Made by a program: the position numbers and the translations under genes. Shown piece by piece: positions 9,334 through 16,617 of a DNA stretch of 64,000 nucleotides; position 1 is the stretch's first letter, and each line of letters opens with the position of its first letter. Origin of the DNA: Pontixanthobacter aestiaquae. GTDB lineage: Bacteria > Pseudomonadota > Alphaproteobacteria > Sphingomonadales > Sphingomonadaceae. The notes beneath the pieces were generated by a model. That model worked only from the letters and a program-made list of their open reading frames with translations, did no database searches and was not told the origin of the DNA. The stretch spans positions 434,001-498,000 of the forward strand of contig NZ_WTYZ01000001.1 of NCBI RefSeq assembly GCF_009827455.1, given 5' to 3'.

Positions 9334-9627
9334 TCAGCCGCCGAGACGCTCACTATCCACGATCGCTGCCATCTGTTGCGCGGCCTGCTTCTTCGCGGTC
9401 TTGTAACACTTTTCGATCTGGCGGCTTGCCAGACGCGAACCTGTACGGAGACGATTGTATTGGCACAGATCCTTCGCAGCCTTGTCGATGCGGCGTTCCA
9501 GCGCTTGCTGACCCTTTTCGGTCGTTAGGTTGAGATCGCTATAATCAATCGCAACGCCTCCGGCGAAGGCCGGCGCGGCAGTGAACAATGTGCCGATTGT
9601 AGCGAGGGCGATAAGGGACTTTTTCAT
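9334..9627 (-). CDS. UrcA family protein, exported
   Basis: The 97-residue protein has a Sec signal peptide (MKKSLIALATIGTLFTAAPAFA) and a short mature domain with two Cys (CQYNRL and KCYKTA) and the YSDLNLTTEKGQQALERRI segment typical of the UrcA family, found mainly in sphingomonads and Caulobacter relatives. The biochemical role of the family is not established; the two Cys may form a disulfide. A strong AGGAGG precedes the ATG by 6-7 bases. It stands alone and is followed by tandem hairpins. Confidence 0.85.
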   Translation of the reverse strand: MKKSLIALATIGTLFTAAPAFAGGVAIDYSDLNLTTEKGQQALERRIDKAAKDLCQYNRLRTGSRLASRQIEKCYKTAKKQAAQQMAAIVDSERLGG

Positions 9628-9820
9628 AATGCTTCCTCCTGCGAGCCTTTCCGGTGAAGGGGGGTGTGAAAGGCAAATCGCAAGTATTGGAATAGGCGAG
9701 CCGTGTTAGGGTTGCATTACAGTGTCGATGGCGGTCGGCCAACGCTCGACAAAAACACCAGTGTACAGACCGATGGCACGAAACGCCCGACGAACCGCGC
9801 TTGCTAAGCGACGAGCGATT

Positions 9821-10102
9821 ATGCACAACTGTAATATGGCAGTTGCGCTCATCTTCATGCTCGGAATCGGCAATTTCGCGTTGCACAAGGCGGTGATGGA
9901 GAGCGGTCACCCGCTACTTGGGCAAATCCCTTGGTTCGCCAATGGCAGAGGTAGGCGGATCGCATTCGGGCTGGAGTTTGCGGTTTTGTCAGCCGCTATG
10001 CTGCTTGCCGCGAATGGTTGGCCTCAGCTTGGCTGGGGCTATTTGATCTACACCGGCCTGAACGCGATCTCCGGCTGGCTCATCTTATCGGGCAAAGTGT
10101 GA
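9821..10102 (+). CDS. Small membrane protein of unknown function
   Basis: The 93-residue product has two or three hydrophobic segments (AVALIFMLGIGNFALH, FGLEFAVLSAAMLLAANG, LGWGYLIYTGLNAISGWLIL). No family is recognised. Start choice is uncertain: ATG 9821, ATG 9836 and an upstream ATG at 9722 (with a basic N-terminal stretch) are in frame, and none has a strong ribosome-binding site. The stop overlaps the GTG start of the metallophosphoesterase (GTGA), which supports expression as a pair. The 193-bp gap before it holds no other clear feature. Confidence 0.6.
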   Translation: MHNCNMAVALIFMLGIGNFALHKAVMESGHPLLGQIPWFANGRGRRIAFGLEFAVLSAAMLLAANGWPQLGWGYLIYTGLNAISGWLILSGKV

Positions 10103-10851
10103 CACAGCCTATACACCTGTTCCATGTCAGTGATGTGCATTTCGGGGTCGAGCACTGCGAAGCGCTGCAATGGTTCGCGGATGCCGTGCGCGACGAGCGG
10201 CCGGATGCAGTCATTTGCACCGGTGATTTGACGCAGCGTGCGACACACGCTCAGTTTGATACCGCGCGCAGGTTTTTTGCGAGCCTCGACACGCCGGTCA
10301 CTTTAGAGCCCGGCAATCACGATATGCCATATTACAATTTGTGGGAGCGCTTTACGCAGCCCTATAAGCGCTATGGTGCATTGGCTGACTCAGTCGGCGC
10401 ATCGCTGTCATTTGAGCACTGCGTGATCGTGTCGCTCAAAACGACAGTGCGGATCCAGCCGCGTTTTCCGTGGTCAGATGGCTATGTGTACAAAGATGCG
10501 CTGGCCAAAACTCTACAGGAGATCGCGGAACTGCCTGATGATGGGCGCTATCTGATTATAAGCTGCCATCACCCTCTGCTTCCAGCAAAACCCGATGAGA
10601 AGAATCCCACCATTGGCGGCGATAAGGCGTTCGAGGCGCTCGCGGACGCTGGTGTCGACGCGATTTTGACCGGCCATGTCCATGTGCCATTCGATCTTAC
10701 CAGGGCGTCGGGCAATCGATCGGTGCGCATGGTGGGGGCGGGGACGCTATCGACCAGGCTGCGCGGTGCAGAACCGGGGTACAATGTTGTGAGCTATGAG
10801 CCCGACGCCGGCCTCAGCGTAGAGCAGCGGGTTTTCGGTATAGACACCTGA
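10099..10851 (+). CDS. Metallophosphoesterase (calcineurin-like)
   Basis: The 250-residue protein carries the metal-binding motifs in order: SDVHFG (Asp12, His14), CTGDLTQR, PGNHDMP, SCHHPLL and TGHVHVP. It belongs to the calcineurin-like phosphoesterase superfamily, close to CpdA/Icc-type cyclic nucleotide or phosphodiester hydrolases; substrate not determinable here. An in-frame extension upstream overlaps the previous gene. The GTG at 10099, overlapping its stop by 4 bases, gives a normal N-terminus (TQPIHLFHVSD) and indicates translational coupling. Confidence 0.88.
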   Translation: MTQPIHLFHVSDVHFGVEHCEALQWFADAVRDERPDAVICTGDLTQRATHAQFDTARRFFASLDTPVTLEPGNHDMPYYNLWERFTQPYKRYGALADSVGASLSFEHCVIVSLKTTVRIQPRFPWSDGYVYKDALAKTLQEIAELPDDGRYLIISCHHPLLPAKPDEKNPTIGGDKAFEALADAGVDAILTGHVHVPFDLTRASGNRSVRMVGAGTLSTRLRGAEPGYNVVSYEPDAGLSVEQRVFGIDT

Positions 10852-10861
10852 CCATCCAAAC

Positions 10862-10896
10862 AAAAAAGGCGGCCCGTTTCCGGACCGCCCCTTTTT
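10862..10896 (-). terminator. Intrinsic terminator behind rpsI, likely bidirectional
   Basis: GC-rich stem GGCGGCCCG / CGGACCGCC with a TTTC loop and one mismatch, flanked by A6 on one side and T5 on the other. It sits between the convergent metallophosphoesterase and rpsI genes and can serve both strands. Confidence 0.85.
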
Positions 10897-10930
10897 GCAT
10901 TCCAAGATGGCGAAACTTAACGCCCCAAGA

Positions 10931-11455
10931 TCAACGCTTGCTGAACTGGAAGCTACGGCGGGCTTTCGCTTTACCGTATTTCTTCCGCTCGACCACACGG
11001 CTGTCGCGGGTCAGGAAGCCAGCGGCTTTGACCGTGCTGCGAAGTGCGGGCTCGTATTTTGTGAGAGCCTGGCTGATGCCGTGCTTGACCGCACCGGCTT
11101 GGCCCGAAAGTCCGCCGCCGCGGACGGTGGCGATGATGTCATACTGGCCTTCACGCTCGGTGATGGTGAAAGGCTGATTCAGGACCAGACGCAGGGTCGG
11201 ACGTGCGAAATACACTTCCTGGTCGCGGCCATTAACGGTGATCTTGCCGGTGCCGGGTTTCAGCCAAACACGGGCTTTCGCATCTTTACGGCGGCCGGTC
11301 GCATAAGCGCGGCCAAGATCGTCGATCTCTTGCTCACGCAAAGGCATGGTTTCGACCACCACGTTTTCGGCAGTTTCGGCATCCGCAGCAGGTGCGTCAG
11401 CGGCAATGTCTTTCAGATCGGCGAGATCAGAGACGGTATCTTTTGTATCGGCCAT
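10931..11455 (-). CDS. rpsI: 30S ribosomal protein S9
   Basis: uS9 of the small subunit, whose C-terminal tail reaches the P-site tRNA. The conserved domain starts near residue 48 ([21 protein letters not shown]) and ends with the typical [17 protein letters not shown]. It carries an acidic N-terminal extension of about 45 residues, rich in Ala/Asp/Glu, which makes it 174 residues instead of about 130; such extensions occur in related alphaproteobacteria. The start codon overlaps the rplM stop by one base (TAATG). Confidence 0.97.
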   Translation of the reverse strand: MADTKDTVSDLADLKDIAADAPAADAETAENVVVETMPLREQEIDDLGRAYATGRRKDAKARVWLKPGTGKITVNGRDQEVYFARPTLRLVLNQPFTITEREGQYDIIATVRGGGLSGQAGAVKHGISQALTKYEPALRSTVKAAGFLTRDSRVVERKKYGKAKARRSFQFSKR

Positions 11456-11934
11456 TATGCAGACGCCTTATTCTTACGGTTCATGGAGGCAACATCCATC
11501 ACTTCGGGGTTGTTGCCGGCATGCGGATGCTCGGTGCCATTATAAAGGTGCAGCGCGCGCATCTGGTCACGGCCAAGCGGGCCGCGCGGGATCATCCGCT
11601 GGATGGCTTTTTCAAGCACACGCTCAGGGAATTTGCCTTCGAGGATCTTCTCTGGCGTGGTTTCCTTGATGCCGCCAGGGTGGCCGGTGTGCTTGTAGTA
11701 GATCTTGTTGGCAGCCTTGTTGCCGGTGAATTTCACCTTGTCGGCATTGATGATAATCACGTGGTCGCCGCAATCGACATGCGGGGTGTAGCTTGGCTTG
11801 TGTTTGCCGCGCAGCAGGTTTGCGACGATAGCAGCCAGACGTCCGGGGACTAGGCCGTCCGCGTCGATAAGGTGCCATTTCTTTTCGACATCAGCCGGCT
11901 TAACCGACTGAGTCATCTTGCTGAGAGCCTTCAT
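11455..11934 (-). CDS. rplM: 50S ribosomal protein L13
   Basis: uL13 of the large subunit, 159 residues. Characteristic segments are [43 protein letters not shown] and [19 protein letters not shown]. It is the first gene of the conserved rplM-rpsI operon. The 180-bp gap upstream (11935-12112) should hold the operon promoter; no terminator for the convergent side is obvious there. Confidence 0.97.
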   Translation of the reverse strand: MKALSKMTQSVKPADVEKKWHLIDADGLVPGRLAAIVANLLRGKHKPSYTPHVDCGDHVIIINADKVKFTGNKAANKIYYKHTGHPGGIKETTPEKILEGKFPERVLEKAIQRMIPRGPLGRDQMRALHLYNGTEHPHAGNNPEVMDVASMNRKNKASA

Positions 11935-12112
11935 GGGCTGTGTCCATTCCTAAAATCTGATGCAGCAAATGAATGCCGCGGGGTTCGCGAATCTAGTATC
12001 TAGGTCCGTGAAGAGCGCGCGAAATGATGGTTTAGGGTGCAGAAGTCAAGTAAATCCGCGCCTCACAAAGGAGGTAAAATAATACCGCCGCCCTCATTGA
12101 GGACACTCAACG

Positions 12113-12847
12113 TCAAATTACAACCAAAGACCAGTGCTCTGCGGATGTACGCTCGGACAGTGCGATTTTGGTAGTGACCGTGCGTGTGGCTGTGCGCATC
12201 AGCCCGGTCTCTGCGTCTGTCTTCGCAGTGAACTCGATTGCAACACTGCCCACCGCCCCGTCTGGCAAGGACAATGTGCGTTTTGCATTTGCAGCCATCC
12301 GCCGAGGCTGGAACAAATCGCGAGGGAGGTGGCTTGCGGCTTTCTCAGCCGAGGATTGCAGCGTTCTGAGAAATTCTCGGCTCGAACTTTGATCCGCCTC
12401 TGATACTCCGCGCGCGGCCAACTCTTGGCTCGCCAGCTCAATTGCCTGATCAATAACGGCCTTGGGCCGGGCAGAAACTTTGCGCACGATCATACCATCG
12501 CTCGCCAGCATAAGCGGGAACAGGCCGGATTCACGCTTGCGCCGCTCCAGATCTGCCAGAGCCTCCAGGCCCGGGGGCACTGAAACTTCGACAGATATTT
12601 GTTCGCCATCCAGCGAAAACCCCTGCCCGACAGGCGCGAACAGAACCTTCCATGCGCGCTCAACGACGATCTGCTTGCCGTCGCTGAGATTCCGCACAAG
12701 TTTGCGCGTGAAGCGCATAGGTGTTGATGGAGGGGTGAACTTCACAGTAAAGGACTGCGCGTTCACACCGCTAGTTGCCGCAAACACATTCAGTGCCCAA
12801 ATGGCGCCAAGCGCCGCCAGCACATCACGTCGCGGAATCGCCTTCAT
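12113..12847 (-). CDS. Exported protein of unknown function with Tat-like signal
   Basis: The 244-residue product begins MKAIPRRDVLAALGAIWAL: a twin-Arg pair before a hydrophobic stretch and a likely cleavage after VNAQS. The mature part is beta-rich with no motif I recognise. The ATG at 12847 is preceded by GGGGGGTGA, which resembles a ribosome-binding site; a GTG at 12856 overlapping the cutA stop is the alternative. It is the last gene of a ctaA-cutA-this operon. If truly Tat-exported it may fold or bind a cofactor in the cytoplasm, which is inference. Confidence 0.65.
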   Translation of the reverse strand: MKAIPRRDVLAALGAIWALNVFAATSGVNAQSFTVKFTPPSTPMRFTRKLVRNLSDGKQIVVERAWKVLFAPVGQGFSLDGEQISVEVSVPPGLEALADLERRKRESGLFPLMLASDGMIVRKVSARPKAVIDQAIELASQELAARGVSEADQSSSREFLRTLQSSAEKAASHLPRDLFQPRRMAANAKRTLSLPDGAVGSVAIEFTAKTDAETGLMRTATRTVTTKIALSERTSAEHWSLVVI

Positions 12848-12852
12848 GCCCG

Positions 12853-13182
12853 TCACCCCCCATTGCCACCGGGCTCAACCAATTCGCTGAGCCATGCATC
12901 GGTTGCGACCCCGACTTCGCTGCATTGCCAGCCGAGAATGGCGGGTGTTTCGTAAGGGTGCAAGCTTTCGAGACGTTCAATCGCATCTTTTAGAAGAGAT
13001 TGATGTGTTTTTAACAGTACTCCGCATTCGTGCTGTTCATCAATATTGTCCCGCCATAGAAAAATTGACTGGATTTCCACTGAAAGATTAGCGCATGCGA
13101 CCAGCTTTTCATGCAAGAGTATCGCGACGACTGGCCTTGCCTGTCCCTCATCTCGGAAAACTGTCCAGATCAGCGCGCTCAT
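12853..13182 (-). CDS. cutA: CutA1 divalent-ion tolerance protein
   Basis: The 109-residue product matches the small trimeric CutA1 family: EKLVACANLSVEIQSIFLWRDNI in the first half, ECGVLLKTHQSLLKDAIERLESLHPYETPAIL in the second, the latter being the hallmark region. The family has been linked to metal tolerance but its exact job is unsettled. The start (MSALIWTVF) overlaps the ctaA stop as ATGA. The adjacency to heme A synthase and a Zur-like site on the other side suggests a metal-related neighbourhood. Confidence 0.92.
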   Translation of the reverse strand: MSALIWTVFRDEGQARPVVAILLHEKLVACANLSVEIQSIFLWRDNIDEQHECGVLLKTHQSLLKDAIERLESLHPYETPAILGWQCSEVGVATDAWLSELVEPGGNGG

Positions 13183-14255
13183 TGGGTTGAGGACTTGGTC
13201 CGGCCAATAAGGTGAATGCCCCAAGCGGTTGCGGCTACCAGCAGGGCGCCGACCGCTTGGTGCGCCGTGGCGACCCAGATGTTCACTCCGGTCCAAACGG
13301 TCACGATGCCCAAAATAATCTGCAGACCAAAAGCCGAATGGATGGCGATGGATGCCTGGCGATCAAATGCGCGTGTGCGTCTCGCGAGAACTACCAAAGC
13401 GATAACCGCAACCCATGCCCACCAGCGGTGGAGGAAGTGGAGCAAGTACGGATCATGTGTCAGCGCCCACCACAGGCCCTTGGTAGCATCAAACTCGGGC
13501 ACCAAGCGGCCTTGCATCAATGGCCAGCTATCGGATGCCAGGCCAGCGTTGAGACCGGCGACCCACGCTCCGAGCAGAAGCTGGATGAATAACGCTATGC
13601 TCACTATCCAACCCAAGCCCGTGATTCGCGCGGGCCGGGCATTTGGAATCTGCCCAAGCCGCCTGAGGTCCAAAGCGGTCCAGATCAGGCCTGCCAGCGT
13701 GAAAAGCGCAGTGAGCAAGTGGATCGATAGCCAGAAGTGGCTGACATCGGTAACTTCGGTCGAAAGGCCCGACCGCACCATGTACCAGCCAAATGTGCCT
13801 TGCAGTCCGCCGAGAGCGAGCAAAGCGAGGAGACGTGGCTTGTATCCGGTGGGGATTGCACGCTTGATCCAGAACCACGCTAGCGGCAGCGCATAAATCA
13901 GCCCGATAAACCGGCCGAGCAATCGGTGAAACCACTCCCAAAAATAAATAAACTTGTAATCGGCCAGCGTCATGCCCGCAGGACCATTGATTTGCTGATA
14001 TTCGCCAATTTGCTTGTAAGCCTCGAACTCCGCCTGCCATTGCGTCTCGTTCATTGGCGGCAATGTGCCGGTCACAGGCTTCCATTCCGTAATCGACAGG
14101 CCGGATTCGGTTAGACGAGTAATCCCGCCAACGACCACCATGATCACAATGACCCCCGCAACCGCCATCAGCCACCGCGCGAGTGCAGCCGGCCTACCGT
14201 GATGGCGCTGTGTAGCAACTTCATCTGCGCTCTGAGAATGTTCTAGTGAATCCAT
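13179..14255 (-). CDS. ctaA: Heme A synthase (COX15/CtaA)
   Basis: Oxidises the C8 methyl of heme O to the formyl of heme A for cytochrome aa3 oxidase. The 358-residue membrane protein has about eight hydrophobic segments. Diagnostic motifs are GGITRLTESGLSITEWKPVTG near residue 43, and heme-ligand histidines in EWFHRLLGR, HFWLSIHL, LLHFLHRWW and ATAHQAVG. The length is standard for the alphaproteobacterial type 2 form. It diverges from merC over a 94-bp gap that contains a 17-bp palindrome. Confidence 0.95.
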   Translation of the reverse strand: MDSLEHSQSADEVATQRHHGRPAALARWLMAVAGVIVIMVVVGGITRLTESGLSITEWKPVTGTLPPMNETQWQAEFEAYKQIGEYQQINGPAGMTLADYKFIYFWEWFHRLLGRFIGLIYALPLAWFWIKRAIPTGYKPRLLALLALGGLQGTFGWYMVRSGLSTEVTDVSHFWLSIHLLTALFTLAGLIWTALDLRRLGQIPNARPARITGLGWIVSIALFIQLLLGAWVAGLNAGLASDSWPLMQGRLVPEFDATKGLWWALTHDPYLLHFLHRWWAWVAVIALVVLARRTRAFDRQASIAIHSAFGLQIILGIVTVWTGVNIWVATAHQAVGALLVAATAWGIHLIGRTKSSTQ

Positions 14256-14318
14256 GGCCTCCCAATGCTGGTGAGCAGGGCGCTAAGCAAGACCAATTTG
14301 CGCAACGTCACTTGCAGA

Positions 14319-14335
14319 ATGTTACACTATAACAT
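14319..14335. promoter_or_regulatory. Zur-like operator palindrome upstream of merC
   Basis: The 17-bp sequence ATGTTACACTATAACAT is a dyad (TGTTA-N5-TAACA with flanking A/T). It resembles the zinc-uptake-regulator (Zur/Fur family) boxes of alphaproteobacteria, which contain TGTTAT..ATAACA. It ends 14 bases before the merC ATG and so should overlap the promoter. Sequence seen directly; regulator assignment is inferred. Confidence 0.55.
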
Positions 14336-14349
14336 ACATAGCAGGCGCA

Positions 14350-14733
14350 ATGCGTAGCGTTTTTCCCTCGATTCGTGCGAGCCTGGATCGCGCCGGTGTG
14401 GTCCTTTCGGGCCTGTGTGCCGCGCATTGTCTGCTCAGTATTCTCATCGTGTCCTCGCTTGGCATCGGCGGAGAATTGTTCTTCGCGCCCGAGCTTCACC
14501 GGGTGGGTTTGGCGATTGCTTTGGTGATTGCCGCTGTTGCTATCGGCTGGGGGGCAATCCAGCACCGGCGGGCTGCTCCTTTTGTTATCGCCATGATGGG
14601 CCTGACCTTTATGGGCGGCGCCTTAGCGGTTCCGCACGGCGTCCATGAAGTGGTTTTGACGGTGATCGGCGTAACGCTGGTTTCGGTTGGCCACATATTG
14701 AACTTACGTTCGCACTTGCCTGAGAAGCGTTGA
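14350..14733 (+). CDS. MerC domain membrane protein
   Basis: The 127-residue protein has four hydrophobic segments and a CAAHC pair (Cys23, Cys27) at the start of the first helix, the hallmark of the MerC family. MerC proteins of mer operons carry mercury across the inner membrane. Chromosomal sphingomonad copies without mer genes are more likely linked to zinc or another metal, and the Zur-like palindrome just upstream supports zinc control. It lies 16 bases before thiSG on the same strand, so both may be co-transcribed. Confidence 0.82.
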   Translation: MRSVFPSIRASLDRAGVVLSGLCAAHCLLSILIVSSLGIGGELFFAPELHRVGLAIALVIAAVAIGWGAIQHRRAAPFVIAMMGLTFMGGALAVPHGVHEVVLTVIGVTLVSVGHILNLRSHLPEKR

Positions 14734-14749
14734 CCGCTATTTGGCTGGC

Positions 14750-15733
14750 ATGAGCCAGTCCCTTTCCCTGACCGTCAACGGCGAAAGCCGAAAATCACAC
14801 GCCGCGACTATTGCCGCTTTGGTAGCAGAACTCGGCCTGGATCCCGCTAAAGTCGCAGTGGAGCGCAATGGAGAGATCGTTCCGCGTTCTACCTTGGCCG
14901 AAGTCGCACTGGCCGACGGCGATACGCTGGAGATTGTGCACTTCGTTGGTGGCGGTGACCATTCGGATGACAGTTGGGAAGTTGCCGGTAAGCGCTTCAG
15001 CTCGCGTCTGATTGTCGGGACGGGCAAGTACAAAGACTTTGCGCAGAACGCAGCGGCTGTTGAGGCATCTGGCGCAGAGATCGTTACCGTGGCGGTGCGC
15101 CGCGTAAATGTATCCGATCCCAAAGCGCCAATGCTGACAGACTATATCGATCCCAAGAAGATAACCTACCTCCCCAATACGGCCGGTTGCTTCACCGCAG
15201 AAGACGCAATCCGTACCTTGCGTTTGGCGCGTGAAGCTGGAGGCTGGGATCTGGTGAAACTGGAAGTGCTGGGGGAGGCGCGTACGCTTTATCCCGATAT
15301 GCGCGAGACTCTCAAGGCGACCGAAACGCTCGCCAATGAAGGCTTCAAGCCGATGGTCTATTGCGTCGATGATCCGATTGCGGCGAAACAGTTGGAACAA
15401 GCAGGTGCAGTAGCGGTGATGCCGCTCGGTGCACCGATCGGTTCGGGCCTTGGCATTCAGAACCGTGTCACCATTCGTCTGATTGTCGAAGGCGCGAATG
15501 TGCCCGTGCTCGTCGATGCAGGCGTTGGAACGGCGTCTGACGCCGCTGTGGGCATGGAACTGGGCTGCGACGGTATCCTGATGAACACTGCGATTGCCGA
15601 AGCAAAAGACCCGCTCCGGATGGCCCGCGCCATGAAGCTGGCGGTTGAGGCCGGGCGGCATGCCTATCTGTCGGGCCGGATGGGAACGCGCAAATATGCT
15701 GATCCGAGCAGTCCGCTGGCTGGGCTTATTTGA
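14750..15733 (+). CDS. thiG: Fused sulfur carrier ThiS and thiazole synthase ThiG
   Basis: Residues 1-69 are a ThiS ubiquitin-like sulfur carrier ([10 protein letters not shown]...EIVHFVGGG) and residues 75-327 a complete ThiG TIM-barrel that makes the thiamin thiazole phosphate. The ThiG Schiff-base lysine is Lys170 in DLVKLEV; the C-terminus has the expected [19 protein letters not shown]. In the separate proteins ThiS must end in a free Gly-Gly to be adenylated and loaded with sulfur, but here GGG67-69 runs directly into ThiG, so processing or intramolecular use has to be assumed. ATG 14750 is chosen over an upstream TTG at 14741. Confidence 0.94.
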   Translation: MSQSLSLTVNGESRKSHAATIAALVAELGLDPAKVAVERNGEIVPRSTLAEVALADGDTLEIVHFVGGGDHSDDSWEVAGKRFSSRLIVGTGKYKDFAQNAAAVEASGAEIVTVAVRRVNVSDPKAPMLTDYIDPKKITYLPNTAGCFTAEDAIRTLRLAREAGGWDLVKLEVLGEARTLYPDMRETLKATETLANEGFKPMVYCVDDPIAAKQLEQAGAVAVMPLGAPIGSGLGIQNRVTIRLIVEGANVPVLVDAGVGTASDAAVGMELGCDGILMNTAIAEAKDPLRMARAMKLAVEAGRHAYLSGRMGTRKYADPSSPLAGLI

Positions 15734-15748
15734 GTTCTTGTTTAAGCT

Positions 15749-16013
15749 CTCAGTCGCCGGGCGGGATGCATCCGCACCCCTGACTTCCCTCGCTTTCGCT
15801 CCCTGACGGTCGGTTGGCCTTCGACCATCTTCGCTTCGCTACGATTCCGTTGCGGGCGGGCCGCTTGGCCCTATGGCTGCCGCGACCAAGGTTCAGGGCC
15901 AACACTGATGGCTTGGACTGGCTCGGGACCTTTAGGTCCCGCAGGCGCGACTGCGCGTCCGAGCTCATGCGAGGCAGCCAAGCGAGCCGGATAGCTCGCG
16001 CCCGGCGACTGAG
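15749..16013. repeat. Dispersed intergenic repeat, copy B, with terminal inverted arms
   Basis: Fills most of the 356-bp gene-free gap 15734-16089. Perfect 15-bp arms bound it (CTCAGTCGCCGGGCG at 15749-15763 and CGCCCGGCGACTGAG at 15999-16013). Inside lies a GGGACC-TTTA-GGTCCC hairpin (15925-15940) and the 23-base core at 15874-15896 also found in copy A. The 3' boundary sequence CCCGGCGACTGAG recurs at 9197-9209. The 5' third is absent from copy A. Small open frames through it are not consistent between copies. Confidence 0.78.
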
Positions 16014-16089
16014 GGACTAAATCAAACAAGCTAACCCAAAATTAACCATGTTGCGCGAGTGTCTCCTCACAACAGAGGGAATTATCGCC

Positions 16090-16617
16090 ATGGCGACTAC
16101 CAGTACTGCATCGCTGACCATCGCCGAAATGCGCGAGTTTGCGAATTTCGAAGCGGCGGAGCAACGCTATATCAAACGCAGCCTCGATATCGGCCTCGGC
16201 CGCCAGGATGCGTTCAAACTGTGGGCGCGCGATGCGGCCGAGAATGCTGCGATCCGTAGCCAGTATGTTGCCTATCAGGAACTCAAAACCCTGCGTGATA
16301 GCATTCCGACTGCAACCGGCTTCGATTCCATCGAAAGCTTTATCGGGAAGCTGACCCGCGTGGCAGCCTTCGATTTGGCACAAGAACGCCTCGGTTGCTT
16401 TTCATCATTCCGTTTTCTTTATGAGCGATTGCTCGGTGCCGAAGCACGCCCATGGCTGCCAAGCGCCTTCTGTGCTGCTGCGGCATTGCCGCAAATCCGG
16501 CCCGAACGCCGCAAGATGCTTCTGCAAAGCCTGAGCGAAGCGGCGGCCACAGCGCCTGGTTGGTCCGATGCACGGCCGAGCTTCTTCCCGGAGTTCATCG
16601 AAAAAGAAGCGGCCTAA
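16090..16617 (+). CDS. Hypothetical protein, unrecognised
   Basis: A 175-residue cytoplasmic-looking, helix-rich protein starting MATTSTASLTIAEMREFANFEAAEQRYIKRSLD. No signal peptide, membrane segment or known motif is visible. A purine-rich AGAGGGA lies about 12 bases before ATG 16090; ATG 16048 is an in-frame alternative. Codon usage is like its neighbours. It converges on the acyl-CoA ligase with a 4-base overlap of the ends (16614-16617). Confidence 0.65.
   Translation: MATTSTASLTIAEMREFANFEAAEQRYIKRSLDIGLGRQDAFKLWARDAAENAAIRSQYVAYQELKTLRDSIPTATGFDSIESFIGKLTRVAAFDLAQERLGCFSSFRFLYERLLGAEARPWLPSAFCAAAALPQIRPERRKMLLQSLSEAAATAPGWSDARPSFFPEFIEKEAA

Noticed and set aside
15814..16020. Small open frames on both strands in repeat copy B
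   Set aside because: Different frames are open in the two repeat copies; no ribosome-binding site; the conserved feature is nucleotide structure, not protein.
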